Below, one piece after another: positions 27,601 to 34,439 of a stretch of DNA of 64,000 nt. The stretch spans positions 3,196 through 67,195 of the forward strand of contig VSNM01000025.1 of assembly GCA_009774245.1 (NCBI GenBank), given 5' to 3'. The notes beneath the pieces were generated by a model that was given only the letters and a program-made list of their open reading frames with translations, made no database searches and was not told the origin of the DNA. How positions within the stretch are numbered: the first letter of the stretch is position 1; each line of letters starts with the position of its first letter. This DNA is from Lachnospiraceae bacterium. GTDB lineage: Bacteria; Bacillota; Clostridia; Lachnospirales; Lachnospiraceae. The position numbers were made by a program, and so were the translations under genes.

Positions 27601-30600
27601 ACAGTCTTGCCGTTGTTGTCAATGAGATGCAGGAGAAAAAGTACATAAAGGAGATCTGTATGGTGAGTGGCGCGGCGCGCAGGGAGCTTGACAGTTACAA
27701 TGTGACGGACTGCCCGGTGGAACAGACGACGGCAAACGTTTTATTTGAACGTCAGGTGGAGCTCTGCCCGGACAGGATTGCCGTGATCGCGAACGGGGTC
27801 CAGCGTACTTTTTCGGAGCTGAACGCAGATGCCAACAGGATCGCAAACCGGCTGCTGGAGATGGGGTTGACGACGGAGCAGATGGTGGGCGTGATGATGC
27901 CGCGCACAGTGGAGGTGTACGCGGTGCGGCAGGGGATCATGAAGGCGGGCGGCGCGTTTCTGCCGATCGATCCGGAGTATCCCGACGAGCGTGTTTCCTA
28001 TATTCTCGAGGATTCGGGGGCGAAGTTCATCATTATGCCGCAGGCGCTCGTTAAAGAACGCAGTCTGTTTGGCGGGATGCTGCCAGTCAGGACACTTGTG
28101 CTGGAGGAGCTTCTGGCGGACGGCGGCGACACGCGGAATCCGCAGGTGGACATCAGACCGGAGAATCTGTGCTACTGTATCTACACCTCGGGATCCACGG
28201 GAAAACCGAAGGGTGTGATGATCGAGCACCGCAATCTGGTGAATTATGTGGATGACAATCCGTTCAATGTGGAGGCGCGGTCCTATGTGCAGAATGCTTC
28301 CGTATCGCTGGCTTTTGCGGCGATCACGTTCGATGTCTCGATCCTGGAGGAGTGCATACCGCTGTATCACGGCATCACGGTCTGCATGGCGAACGAGGAG
28401 GAGATCCACAATCCGCTTGCGCTTTCGAAACTGATCCTGGCGCACGGGGTGGATGTGATGACGTGCACGCCGTCTTATCTGATCAACATCATCGATATGC
28501 CGCAGATGCGGGAGGCGCTGTCGCGGATCAAGGTGTTCAACGTCGGCGCGGAGGCGTTTCCGGATGCGCTCTATCATAAAATCATGGCGCTCGGGACGGA
28601 CGCAAGGGTGTTTAACGGATATGGACCGACCGAGACGACAATCGGCTGCGCGTTTGAGCTGGTCACGGGCGGTGCGGTCACGATCGGAAAGCCTATGGCA
28701 AATATCCAGATGATGATGCTTGACAAATACCGCAACCTGCTTCCCGCAGGCGCGCCGGGCGAGCTGCTGATCATCGGAAACGGCGTGGGCAGGGGCTACG
28801 TTGGCAAGCCGGAGATGACGGCGGACAAGTTTATCGGATTTGAGGGAAAGAAGGCGTACCGCAGCGGTGATCTCGCGCGGTGGAACCACCATGGCAAGAT
28901 TGAGTTTATGGGGCGCATGGACAATCAGGTCAAGCTGCGCGGGCTGCGTGTGGAGCTCGATGAGATCGAGAATGTTATCAACCGCTACCCGACAGTGAAA
29001 TCCAGCGTTGTCCTCGTGAAAGAGAAGGATTCCATTCAGTTTCTGTGCGGTTATTTTGTGGCGCAGGAGCAGATCGAAAAGCAGAATCTGACCTGTTTCC
29101 TGCAGAAGTATCTGACGCCGTACATGGTTCCGAGCGTGCTGATACAGCTCCCGGAACTGCCGCTCACCAACAATGGCAAGGTGGACAGGCGGGCGCTGCC
29201 AGAGCCGGAATATGCGGCGGAGAGTCAGAATTATGTGGAGCCGCGCACGGAGCTGCAGCGCAGGCTGTGCGAGATCTTTGCGATGGCGCTCGGTGTGAAG
29301 CGGATCGGTATCGAGGATGATTTCTTTGAAAATGGCGGGACGTCGCTCTCCGCGTCCAAGGTGGCGATGAAGTGTATGAGTGCCGGGATCGAGGTGGCTT
29401 ACGCGGACCTGTTTACATACAAGACGCCGCTTGCACTCGAGCAGTTTATCCTCGGGAAAAAGGGTGAGAAGAGAGCGGAGGAGAGCAGACCGGATATCCC
29501 TGATGACATACTGGGCCGGAACACAGTGGAGCGCGTCGATGAGATCAGGGCTGCCGCGGTGGGCGATGTCCTGCTGACGGGGGCGACTGGTTTCCTCGGT
29601 GCGCATATCCTGAAGACGATGATCGAGCAGTGTGACAACCGCATATACTGTCTGCTGCGGAAGGGGAATGCGCCGTCGCTTGAGAAACGGCTAAAGAGCA
29701 TGCTGGTCTACTATTTCAGCAATCCTTATGAGGAGCTTTTCGGCGACAGGATCTTTGTCCTCGAGGGAGACATCACGGACACGGACAGCGTGGCGGCGCT
29801 GCAGGCGTATGATTTTGCGCAGGTCATCAACTGCGCGGCGTGCGTCAAGCATTTTGCGGCGGACGATATCCTGGAGAGGGTGAACTATCAGGGGGTATTG
29901 AACCTGATCGATCTGTGTACCGAAACCGGAAGGGAGCTGATCCAGATCTCGACGGTGAGCGTCGCGGGGGAGAATGTCGGAGGCAGATTCCCTGCGGAGA
30001 AGCGGCTGCATGAAAATGAACTGTCGTTCGGACAGAACATTTCCAACAAGTATATCGACACGAAGTTCCGCGCGGAAGCGGCGGTCCTTGCGGCAGTTAC
30101 GAAGGGCATGAAGGGCAGGATCATTCGTGTCGGCAACCTGATGAGCCGCGTCAGTGACGGGGAGTTTCAGATCAACTCTGTCACAAACGGATTTATGCGT
30201 ACCTTGAGGGGGTATGTGGCGCTCGGAAAGTTCCCGGTTTCCCTGCTGGATGCGCCGGCGGAATTTTCGCCGATCGACGCGACAGCGGAGGCGATCGTGA
30301 AACTCGCTTCGTCGGAAGGGGACTTTAGTGTATTTCACGCGTACAGCAGCTATGTGATCCAGATGGCGGATGTCATCGAGCAGATGAATGCGCTGGGAAT
30401 CTGGGTGGATATCGTCAGCGATGAGGCGTTTCAGACGGCGCTGCGGAGTGCGCTTGACAATGATGAGAAGAATGAGCTGATATCCGGACTGATCGCGTAC
30501 CTGTCGAGCGATGCGGAGGAGGGAAGCGTCTATATCGACGCAGACAACAGCTTCACGACCAAGGCATTGTACCGGCTTGGTTTCAAGTGGCCGATGCCTG

Positions 30601-30671
30601 ACGGAAATTATCTGCGCAATGCGCTGAAGGCGCTGGCCACGCTGGGATTCTTTGACAATAAAATCGTATGA
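21687..30671 (+). CDS. three-module nonribosomal peptide synthetase with terminal reductase (A-T-C-A-T-C-A-T-R)
   Basis: The start at 21687 (MDFSTNFLDRFEQIV) lies 8 nt after AAAGGAGG; product 2994 aa. Domains by motif: A1 about 5-480 (YTSGSTGAPKG at 143), T1 485-550 (LGGDSINVL), C1 570-1000 (HHLIFDG at 694), A2 1010-1490 (YTSGSTGMPKG), T2 1500-1570 (LTSIGAVKL), C2 1585-2000 (HHIISDG), A3 2020-2510 (YTSGSTGKPKG), T3 2515-2585 (GGTSLSA), R 2615-2994 (LLTGATGFLGAHIL, YIDTK). The reductase should release a peptide aldehyde or alcohol using NAD(P)H. A1 has Val (about residue 191) where amino-acid-activating domains have Asp235 (GrsA numbering), so its substrate may lack an alpha-amino group. No epimerase or thioesterase is seen. 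The MATE gene follows after 14 nt. Confidence 0.96.
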   Translation: MDFSTNFLDRFEQIVDRYPDKAAIVDMDGARCTTYRELRDLSRRVAAGLCGQVGPGAADGVDGSAVLVCMDRRMEYVAAEIGVMMAGAAYVPLIPEYPQDRVDYIRKDCGAVCCIDAAWMEALGEAAAGEDILKRDDDKRAMIIYTSGSTGAPKGIVHSHSSLSDGVMCIVGALGFDERTCLAASAPLSFVVSLMEYHAVLGSGGCVHMLSEEVRRDVRLLEVYYAEKEITCGFISPQMLRYFRNRGKALKMVMTGSERVSMLSGDGYVLYNLYGCSEVGVLVSAFRVEEPMENTPIGKPLQGVEMFLLDEQGMEVPDGEEGEICVLGVLGECYLNLEEQSARTFQRQEDGRILLHTGDIGRKLPDGNYVYVNRRDWMVKVNGQRVEAGEIELRMAAVPGVENAVVKAFEDENGQNYLCGYFVAGAEVGAEELRAQLKKTLPDYMIPRFFKRLDALPKNVNGKLDRTLLQAPGVSEYKANYRAPENELQRRICDAFETVLECGTVGLDDDFFRLGGDSINVLKLVECLADTALTPQLVLRGRTPEQIAVLIQAQRETTVQEGSHHQADPCAEYPLTDSQMGVYLECVNEPDTTMYNIPMCCELPRDVDLDRFCEAVGTVVSMHAAFGVTIVQHEGVPVMRVCPEYTAATVELCETEDMEAARSAFVRPFCIGEEPLYRMAVYRQQDRSCFLFDVHHLIFDGTSVKVFLEEISLIYENRVKGKKWDIRPETCSLLDMAAREESLRTTPQYQAAREYFQEKLADVETGDHLIRDHRPKTVTAACASVRVSLGETLSVMAVEQFVRQNGISENTLFLGAFAYALGKYTGENRSLFCTVNNGRHAPELANSVGMFVRTLPMAHSWDEDSSVRAYLQEFQRNFYETMEHDCISFGELARAYGIASDILFVYQGGILSGLSIDKKQYPACPVPPKEVQADLSVMVMKGQGGYEITLDYRTDLYRVETARGLQRMFVQVLEGMLTCAALREMTLVSESDLRLLERFHGEELRYDKSQTVVDLFREQVRRTPEHTAVIYTDRTYTYAQLDDLTDRLAAYIASFGIGREQVVSVLIPRCEYMAIASLGVLKAGAAYQPLDPTYPRERLAFMIADAEAQFLIADESLLSLVPDYHGYVLLTKDIPGLPQASQQPEQPGLKDLFILLYTSGSTGMPKGCMLEHGNIAAFCHWYRSYYDLQPESCVAAYASYGFDAHMMDLYPALTTGASVCIIEEALRLDLGELNRCMEAQNVTHAFMTTQIGRAFATSVRSRTLKHLAMGGEALTPFTPEGSTVYHNIYGPTECTVNATAYEMEAFEEDVPIGRAIANVKVYVLDACGRRVPAGVPGELCIAGVQVSRGYLNRPEKTAEVYAENPFCAHEDYRRMYRTGDIVRFLPDGNIQFIGRRDGQVKIRGFRIELTEVEEVIRRFPGIRDAAVAAFDEPAGGKYIAAYIVSDEMVDIAAMNAFIEESKPPYMVPAVTMQIDRIPLNQNQKVDKRALPRPERRQEALSAPENAVQQKIFDCAAEVIGHREFGVNTDLYRAGLTSIGAVKLTVTLSAAFDGAVVRNKDLKENNTVEKLERFFGQCAAEEVFEKQEAYPLTQTQGGIFVECAANPGSTIYNIPFLFRMDDAVDLQRLKKAVETAVEAHPYIKTTLYMDENGDIWQKRNDDALFEAAIRDHLDRETLVRPYELLGGRLFRMELYDTPDGKYLFVEFHHIISDGTSCGIFIRDINRAYAGEQPAREAFSGFEAALVEQRALQGEEYARAKAYYDSVFRNCDTDFLPAKDNVQGEDEKAAVGVYSRREPADLKALHAFCAENRITMNALFTAAFGFVTGRYVYKDDAVFATIYNGRNDSRLSSAVGMFVKTLPVYCNIDGERGIGDYLREVGTQLVDSMNADIYSFAEISRAYGIRADILFAFQGDQFRFTEVAGKPAVMEELRLDTAKAPLSVDVAVEDGAVCYQVEYRSDLYEECTIAGLIDSLAVVVNEMQEKKYIKEICMVSGAARRELDSYNVTDCPVEQTTANVLFERQVELCPDRIAVIANGVQRTFSELNADANRIANRLLEMGLTTEQMVGVMMPRTVEVYAVRQGIMKAGGAFLPIDPEYPDERVSYILEDSGAKFIIMPQALVKERSLFGGMLPVRTLVLEELLADGGDTRNPQVDIRPENLCYCIYTSGSTGKPKGVMIEHRNLVNYVDDNPFNVEARSYVQNASVSLAFAAITFDVSILEECIPLYHGITVCMANEEEIHNPLALSKLILAHGVDVMTCTPSYLINIIDMPQMREALSRIKVFNVGAEAFPDALYHKIMALGTDARVFNGYGPTETTIGCAFELVTGGAVTIGKPMANIQMMMLDKYRNLLPAGAPGELLIIGNGVGRGYVGKPEMTADKFIGFEGKKAYRSGDLARWNHHGKIEFMGRMDNQVKLRGLRVELDEIENVINRYPTVKSSVVLVKEKDSIQFLCGYFVAQEQIEKQNLTCFLQKYLTPYMVPSVLIQLPELPLTNNGKVDRRALPEPEYAAESQNYVEPRTELQRRLCEIFAMALGVKRIGIEDDFFENGGTSLSASKVAMKCMSAGIEVAYADLFTYKTPLALEQFILGKKGEKRAEESRPDIPDDILGRNTVERVDEIRAAAVGDVLLTGATGFLGAHILKTMIEQCDNRIYCLLRKGNAPSLEKRLKSMLVYYFSNPYEELFGDRIFVLEGDITDTDSVAALQAYDFAQVINCAACVKHFAADDILERVNYQGVLNLIDLCTETGRELIQISTVSVAGENVGGRFPAEKRLHENELSFGQNISNKYIDTKFRAEAAVLAAVTKGMKGRIIRVGNLMSRVSDGEFQINSVTNGFMRTLRGYVALGKFPVSLLDAPAEFSPIDATAEAIVKLASSEGDFSVFHAYSSYVIQMADVIEQMNALGIWVDIVSDEAFQTALRSALDNDEKNELISGLIAYLSSDAEEGSVYIDADNSFTTKALYRLGFKWPMPDGNYLRNALKALATLGFFDNKIV

Positions 30672-30685
30672 GTTAGGATAAGGTT

Positions 30686-32470
30686 ATGGAGAGAAATGCA
30701 TATTTGATCAACAAAAAGATTCATCAGTATATCCTGCCCGGGGTGTTGATGACGGTTGCGATGCAGCTGGGAAATGTGGTCGACGGCATGATCGTGGGGA
30801 ATCTGCTGGGACCGGAGGCGATGGCGGCGATCGAGCTGTCCATGCCGGTCCTGCTGCTCCTGCAGATGCCGGCGATGATGCTGGCAATGGGCGGCGCTGC
30901 CGAGGCGGCAGTGCTGCTCGGCAGACGGGAGACCGGACAGGCGGGCGGTATTTTTACCGCCTCGCTGCTGGCAGGTGTCGGTCTGGCGCTTGTCTTTGCG
31001 TTGATGACGCCTGTGCTGCCGGGGATACTCTCGCAGACACTCGCCGGAAATGAGCAGATGGCTGCGCTGGTGAAGCCTTATATAGCGGTGAACTTCGGCG
31101 GAATCCCGATCTTGACGGCGGCGATCGTCTGCTGCTATTTTATGAATACGGACAATCACCCGCAGCTGGGAAGTGCGTTGTTCATCATTGCAAATGTGGT
31201 CAATCTGGTGTTGGACTTCGTATTTTTGAAGATGTTTGGGCTCGGGATGGCGGGGAGTGCGCTCTCGACGGTAATCGGTTATCTGACAGGTATGGTGACG
31301 GTACTGTTTTATGCGCACTCCGGACACAGGATGCTCCGGCTCACGAAACTGGACGAAAATTTTGTAAAGTATGTCAGACTGGCGGCGGTGGCAGGGATAC
31401 CGAGCGCCGCATTTACATTGATGTCGGCGCTCAAGTCGGTCATCATCAACTCGGCGATCGTGCGTTTCCTGGGCAACGATCCGATGGCGGTGTATTCTGT
31501 CTGCGCCAACGCGGTACTGATCGCGGAGCTGTGCGTGGGCGGCATCATCGGTCTGGTGCCGAACATCGCGGGGATTCTCTATGGGGAGCGGGATTATTAT
31601 GGAATCCGCGCACTCTGTAAGCGGGTGCTCATCTACAGTTATCTCGCGATCGCGGTGCTGCTGATGGTATTTCTCATGTTTCCGCAGGTGATCGCGGGTC
31701 TGTTTGGCATCGCGGAGGGGGAGATGCTGGCACTGTGCAGGACGGCACTGCGCATCTATGCATGTTCGTTTCCGTTTTATGTGTACAACAAATTCCTGAT
31801 GTCCTACTACCAGACGATCCTGCAGCCGGGACTTTCCACGGTGATCACGGTTCTGCAGGGATTCGTGTTGATCGTGCCGTTCACGCTGGCGGGAATGATC
31901 CGGGGCGGGTTCTTAGGTGTCTGTATCGCGGCAGTGGCGGGGGAGATCCTGACTATTTTATGCGGCACGCTGTACCGTGTACGCGGACAGCGGACAGGGC
32001 GCTTTCCCTCAGGCGGGCGGTACATGCTCCCGCAGGTCACGAACGAGGTCAGCCTGGATTTTTCCATGAAGAACGAGCTCGCGGATGTGGCAGCGCTGCG
32101 GGATCAGCTAATGGACTTCTGTGCGGACAACGGCATCGGGGAGAAGAATGCGAATTATCTGGCGCTTGCGCTGGAGGAGATGACTGCCAACATTATCCGG
32201 TACGGTTACCGGAGCGGTCAGAAGAACTATATCGACATCAGTTTTACGATCCAGGACGGCAACTATATCTTGCGGATTCGTGACGACGGCGTGCCGTTTA
32301 ATCCGCTGGAGCAGAAGGTGTCCGCGGAGGGGCCGGTGGTCGGCGGGATCGCGCTGATTCGCAAACTCATGTCGGATTTCCAGTATACGCGAGTGCTGAA
32401 TATGAACAATACGGTTATCGGACTGGAGATCAATGATGGCAGGCAGGGAGATCTGGTTCGCAGAGGATGA
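30686..32470 (+). CDS. MATE efflux transporter fused to an RsbW/SpoIIAB-like kinase domain
   Basis: The 594-aa product has about twelve hydrophobic helices of the MATE fold in residues 1-445 (for example GMIVGNLLGPEAMAAIELSMP), then a cytosolic histidine-kinase-like ATPase domain at about 460-590: N-box LEEMTANIIRYGY, G1-like RDDGVPFNPLEQ and GGIALIRKLM. That domain type phosphorylates STAS proteins in partner switches. Direct position between the NRPS and PPTase genes suggests it exports the peptide product and that export is linked to phosphorylation of the STAS protein at 34141. Unusual architecture, but both halves are intact in one frame. Confidence 0.9.
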   Translation: MERNAYLINKKIHQYILPGVLMTVAMQLGNVVDGMIVGNLLGPEAMAAIELSMPVLLLLQMPAMMLAMGGAAEAAVLLGRRETGQAGGIFTASLLAGVGLALVFALMTPVLPGILSQTLAGNEQMAALVKPYIAVNFGGIPILTAAIVCCYFMNTDNHPQLGSALFIIANVVNLVLDFVFLKMFGLGMAGSALSTVIGYLTGMVTVLFYAHSGHRMLRLTKLDENFVKYVRLAAVAGIPSAAFTLMSALKSVIINSAIVRFLGNDPMAVYSVCANAVLIAELCVGGIIGLVPNIAGILYGERDYYGIRALCKRVLIYSYLAIAVLLMVFLMFPQVIAGLFGIAEGEMLALCRTALRIYACSFPFYVYNKFLMSYYQTILQPGLSTVITVLQGFVLIVPFTLAGMIRGGFLGVCIAAVAGEILTILCGTLYRVRGQRTGRFPSGGRYMLPQVTNEVSLDFSMKNELADVAALRDQLMDFCADNGIGEKNANYLALALEEMTANIIRYGYRSGQKNYIDISFTIQDGNYILRIRDDGVPFNPLEQKVSAEGPVVGGIALIRKLMSDFQYTRVLNMNNTVIGLEINDGRQGDLVRRG

Positions 32471-32479
32471 AAAGAAGGA

Positions 32480-33193
32480 ATGAAAGCGGATAAGGAATTT
32501 TCAGGAGAGATGATTCCGCTTGAGATTGGCGGCAGTACAGTAGAGCTGTACTGGATGAATACGGGCGTGTTGGAGGACGCGGTACAGTTTGCATATGCGT
32601 ACCAGTCCCTGTCGAGCAGGCGGCAGAAAAAGGTTGACGCTTTTTTGTGTATGAAGGATAAGAAGCTTTCGCTGGGGGCGGGATTACTGCTGCGCCAGGG
32701 GTTGGCGGCGCACGGGATCAACGAGCAGGAGGCTGTGTTTGCGTATGGGGAAAACGGAAAACCGTATCTGCCGGATCATCCGGATGTTCATTTTAATCTG
32801 TCCCATTCCGGCGAGATGGCAGTCGCGGTGTTTGCGGACACTGCGGTTGGATGCGACATCGAGCGGATCGGGGCTGCAGATCTGCCGCTCGCCGCGAAGT
32901 TTTTCCCGGAGAGAGAGTATCGGTATCTCGCAGGATTCCCCGAAGGACAGCAGCAGGCTGTGGCTTTTTACCGGCTGTGGACCTTGAAGGAGAGTTTTGT
33001 GAAGGCGGTCGGGACAGGTCTCTCACTGCCCCTGGATGCATTTGAGATCGCGATCGCGACTGGCGGACATGATGGCGGGAAGGAGCAGATCGAAGTCCGC
33101 CATCACGTGGCTCCTGCAGCGCGTTATCTGTTTGCAGAACATTTTTTCAGTGAATATTGTGTGTCGGTGTGCCTGAGGATAGATTACAATTGA
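32480..33193 (+). CDS. Sfp-type 4'-phosphopantetheinyl transferase
   Basis: Activates T domains by moving phosphopantetheine from CoA to the conserved Ser. The 237-aa protein has NLSHSGEMAVAVF, the Mg-binding GCDIERI and FYRLWTLKESFVKAVG, all in the usual order; length is normal for Sfp-like enzymes. It follows the MATE gene by 9 nt; AAGGA touches the ATG at 32480, so an in-frame ATG at 32510 with AGGAG upstream is an alternative start. It would serve the four T domains of the two NRPSs. Confidence 0.95.
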   Translation: MKADKEFSGEMIPLEIGGSTVELYWMNTGVLEDAVQFAYAYQSLSSRRQKKVDAFLCMKDKKLSLGAGLLLRQGLAAHGINEQEAVFAYGENGKPYLPDHPDVHFNLSHSGEMAVAVFADTAVGCDIERIGAADLPLAAKFFPEREYRYLAGFPEGQQQAVAFYRLWTLKESFVKAVGTGLSLPLDAFEIAIATGGHDGGKEQIEVRHHVAPAARYLFAEHFFSEYCVSVCLRIDYN

Positions 33194-33253
33194 TACCGAA
33201 AAAAGTGCGAACGGTGCCTGAATGCCCAAATAAATCAGACGATGTGTTATCAT
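33194..33253 (+). promoter_or_regulatory. candidate operator and -10 for the DUF6485-VOC-STAS-NRPS2 unit
   Basis: TACCGAAAAAAGTGC begins at 33194, directly after the PPTase stop, with TATCAT at 33248-33253. Motif and spacing match the region before NRPS1 (21593-21652). It implies an internal promoter dividing the cluster into two co-regulated units. Confidence 0.5.
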
Positions 33254-33302
33254 AAGAAATATGGCCAAGATATGTTTTACAACAGAAAAGGAGTGTACTA
33301 TT

Positions 33303-33494
33303 ATGGCGAGTTGCAGCAATAACAAGCCATGTCCCTGTACATACGACTGCCCGAGGCATGGTAAGTGTTGTGAGTGCGTGGCGCATCACAGAGACAACGA
33401 CGAGGGTGTTCCGGGGTGTTTCTTCTCTGCGGAGGCGGAGGCAACTTACGACAGGAGCATAGAGGCATTGTGTCGCGACAGAGGAATATTATAA
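33303..33494 (+). CDS. DUF6485-family Cys-rich small protein
   Basis: A 63-aa protein starting at 33303, after AAAAGGAGTG. It contains eight Cys, including CPCTYDCPRHGKCCECVAHH and GCFF, a pattern that fits zinc or iron-sulfur binding, and the closing AEATYDRSIEAL typical of the family. DUF6485 proteins are common in Clostridia and uncharacterised. It is the first gene of the second unit in the NRPS cluster, 14 nt before the VOC gene. Confidence 0.85.
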   Translation: MASCSNNKPCPCTYDCPRHGKCCECVAHHRDNDEGVPGCFFSAEAEATYDRSIEALCRDRGIL

Positions 33495-33508
33495 GGAGGA
33501 TTTGAGAG

Positions 33509-34090
33509 ATGGAAAAACCGATTTTTACAGGATTATCACATGTCTGCATTTTTGTGGACGACGTCAAAGAAGCGTTTGCGTATTATGAGCGGATTCTGGG
33601 GGCAGTGCCCAACCAGCATATTCCGCATTGGAAAAACGAGGGCTTTTTTCAGGCGGGTGGTTTTATTGAGGAGGCGAAGGAGGCGGAGGTCTCCATTGGA
33701 TTTATGGATGTGCCGGGCACGAAATTCACGATCGAGCTGATGTGCTACCACAAGCCGGAGGGGCGCAAGGAGCCGATTATCTTCAAGGCAAACGATATCA
33801 GCGGCGCACGCCATGTCGCGCTGAAGGTGACGAACATTGAGGAGGCGTTTGATTACATCAAGGCACAGCCGGATGTCACACTCATCAATACGACGGATGA
33901 TTACAGGGTATATCAGATCAGTAAGACAGAGCCTTCGGATTTCTATTATTTTGACGAGACGAAGGAGAACGATGCGCAGGCGAAGCAGGCGGCGGCTGAT
34001 ATTCTTGGAAACACCAAGTATTTCTATTTTATCGACAAGTATGGCCTGCAATGGGAGTTTGAGCAGGGGCATACGGATATCGGGGACTGA
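33509..34090 (+). CDS. VOC (glyoxalase/dioxygenase superfamily) protein
   Basis: The 193-aa protein preceded by AAGGAGG at 33491-33497 shows the paired beta-alpha-beta modules of the vicinal oxygen chelate fold: GLSHVCIFVDDVKEAFAYYE with a metal-type His at the start, TKFTIELMCY, then ARHVALKVTNIEEAFDYI with a second His, and a terminal YGLQWEFEQ with a conserved Glu. Substrate unknown. Its place inside the peptide cluster makes a tailoring or aldehyde-handling role possible, which is speculation. Confidence 0.85.
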   Translation: MEKPIFTGLSHVCIFVDDVKEAFAYYERILGAVPNQHIPHWKNEGFFQAGGFIEEAKEAEVSIGFMDVPGTKFTIELMCYHKPEGRKEPIIFKANDISGARHVALKVTNIEEAFDYIKAQPDVTLINTTDDYRVYQISKTEPSDFYYFDETKENDAQAKQAAADILGNTKYFYFIDKYGLQWEFEQGHTDIGD

Positions 34091-34140
34091 TCCTGCGTGA
34101 GGGGAAAATGGAAGTAATTTTTGATGGAGGAAAAGGATAT

Positions 34141-34437
34141 ATGAAGATCACAAAATCGCAAAATGGAAATAACCTTACAGTGGCACTGGAGGGACGTCTT
34201 GACACAAACACAGCGCCAGAACTAGAGAGCGTACTCAAAAATTCCCTTGACGGGATCACAGAATTGACGATCGATATGGCGGCGCTCGATTACCTGTCAT
34301 CGGCTGGACTGCGCATTCTGCTGGGGGCGCAGAAGACGATGAACAAGCAGGGCAGCATGAAGGTTGCGAACGTGAACGATACGATCATGGAGATCTTCGA
34401 AGTGACTGGTTTTGCGGATATTCTGACGGTGGTATAG
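34141..34437 (+). CDS. STAS-domain anti-anti-sigma-like protein
   Basis: The 98-aa protein (start 34141, GGAGGAAAAGG upstream; an alternative in-frame ATG is at 34108) is a single STAS domain like SpoIIAA/RsbV: VALEGRLDTNTAPELE, then LDYLSSAGLRILLGA containing the phosphoacceptor Ser. RsbW-type kinases phosphorylate it and PP2C phosphatases reactivate it; both kinds are encoded nearby (40196, the MATE fusion, and 38748). Only 2 nt separate it from NRPS2, which lacks a clear ribosome site, so translation is probably coupled. Confidence 0.92.
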   Translation: MKITKSQNGNNLTVALEGRLDTNTAPELESVLKNSLDGITELTIDMAALDYLSSAGLRILLGAQKTMNKQGSMKVANVNDTIMEIFEVTGFADILTVV

Positions 34438-34439
34438 AT

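Noticed and set aside
27741..29606. 621-aa minus-strand ORF inside NRPS1
   Set aside because: Antisense shadow of a GC-rich NRPS module; its composition is His/Arg-rich without domains.
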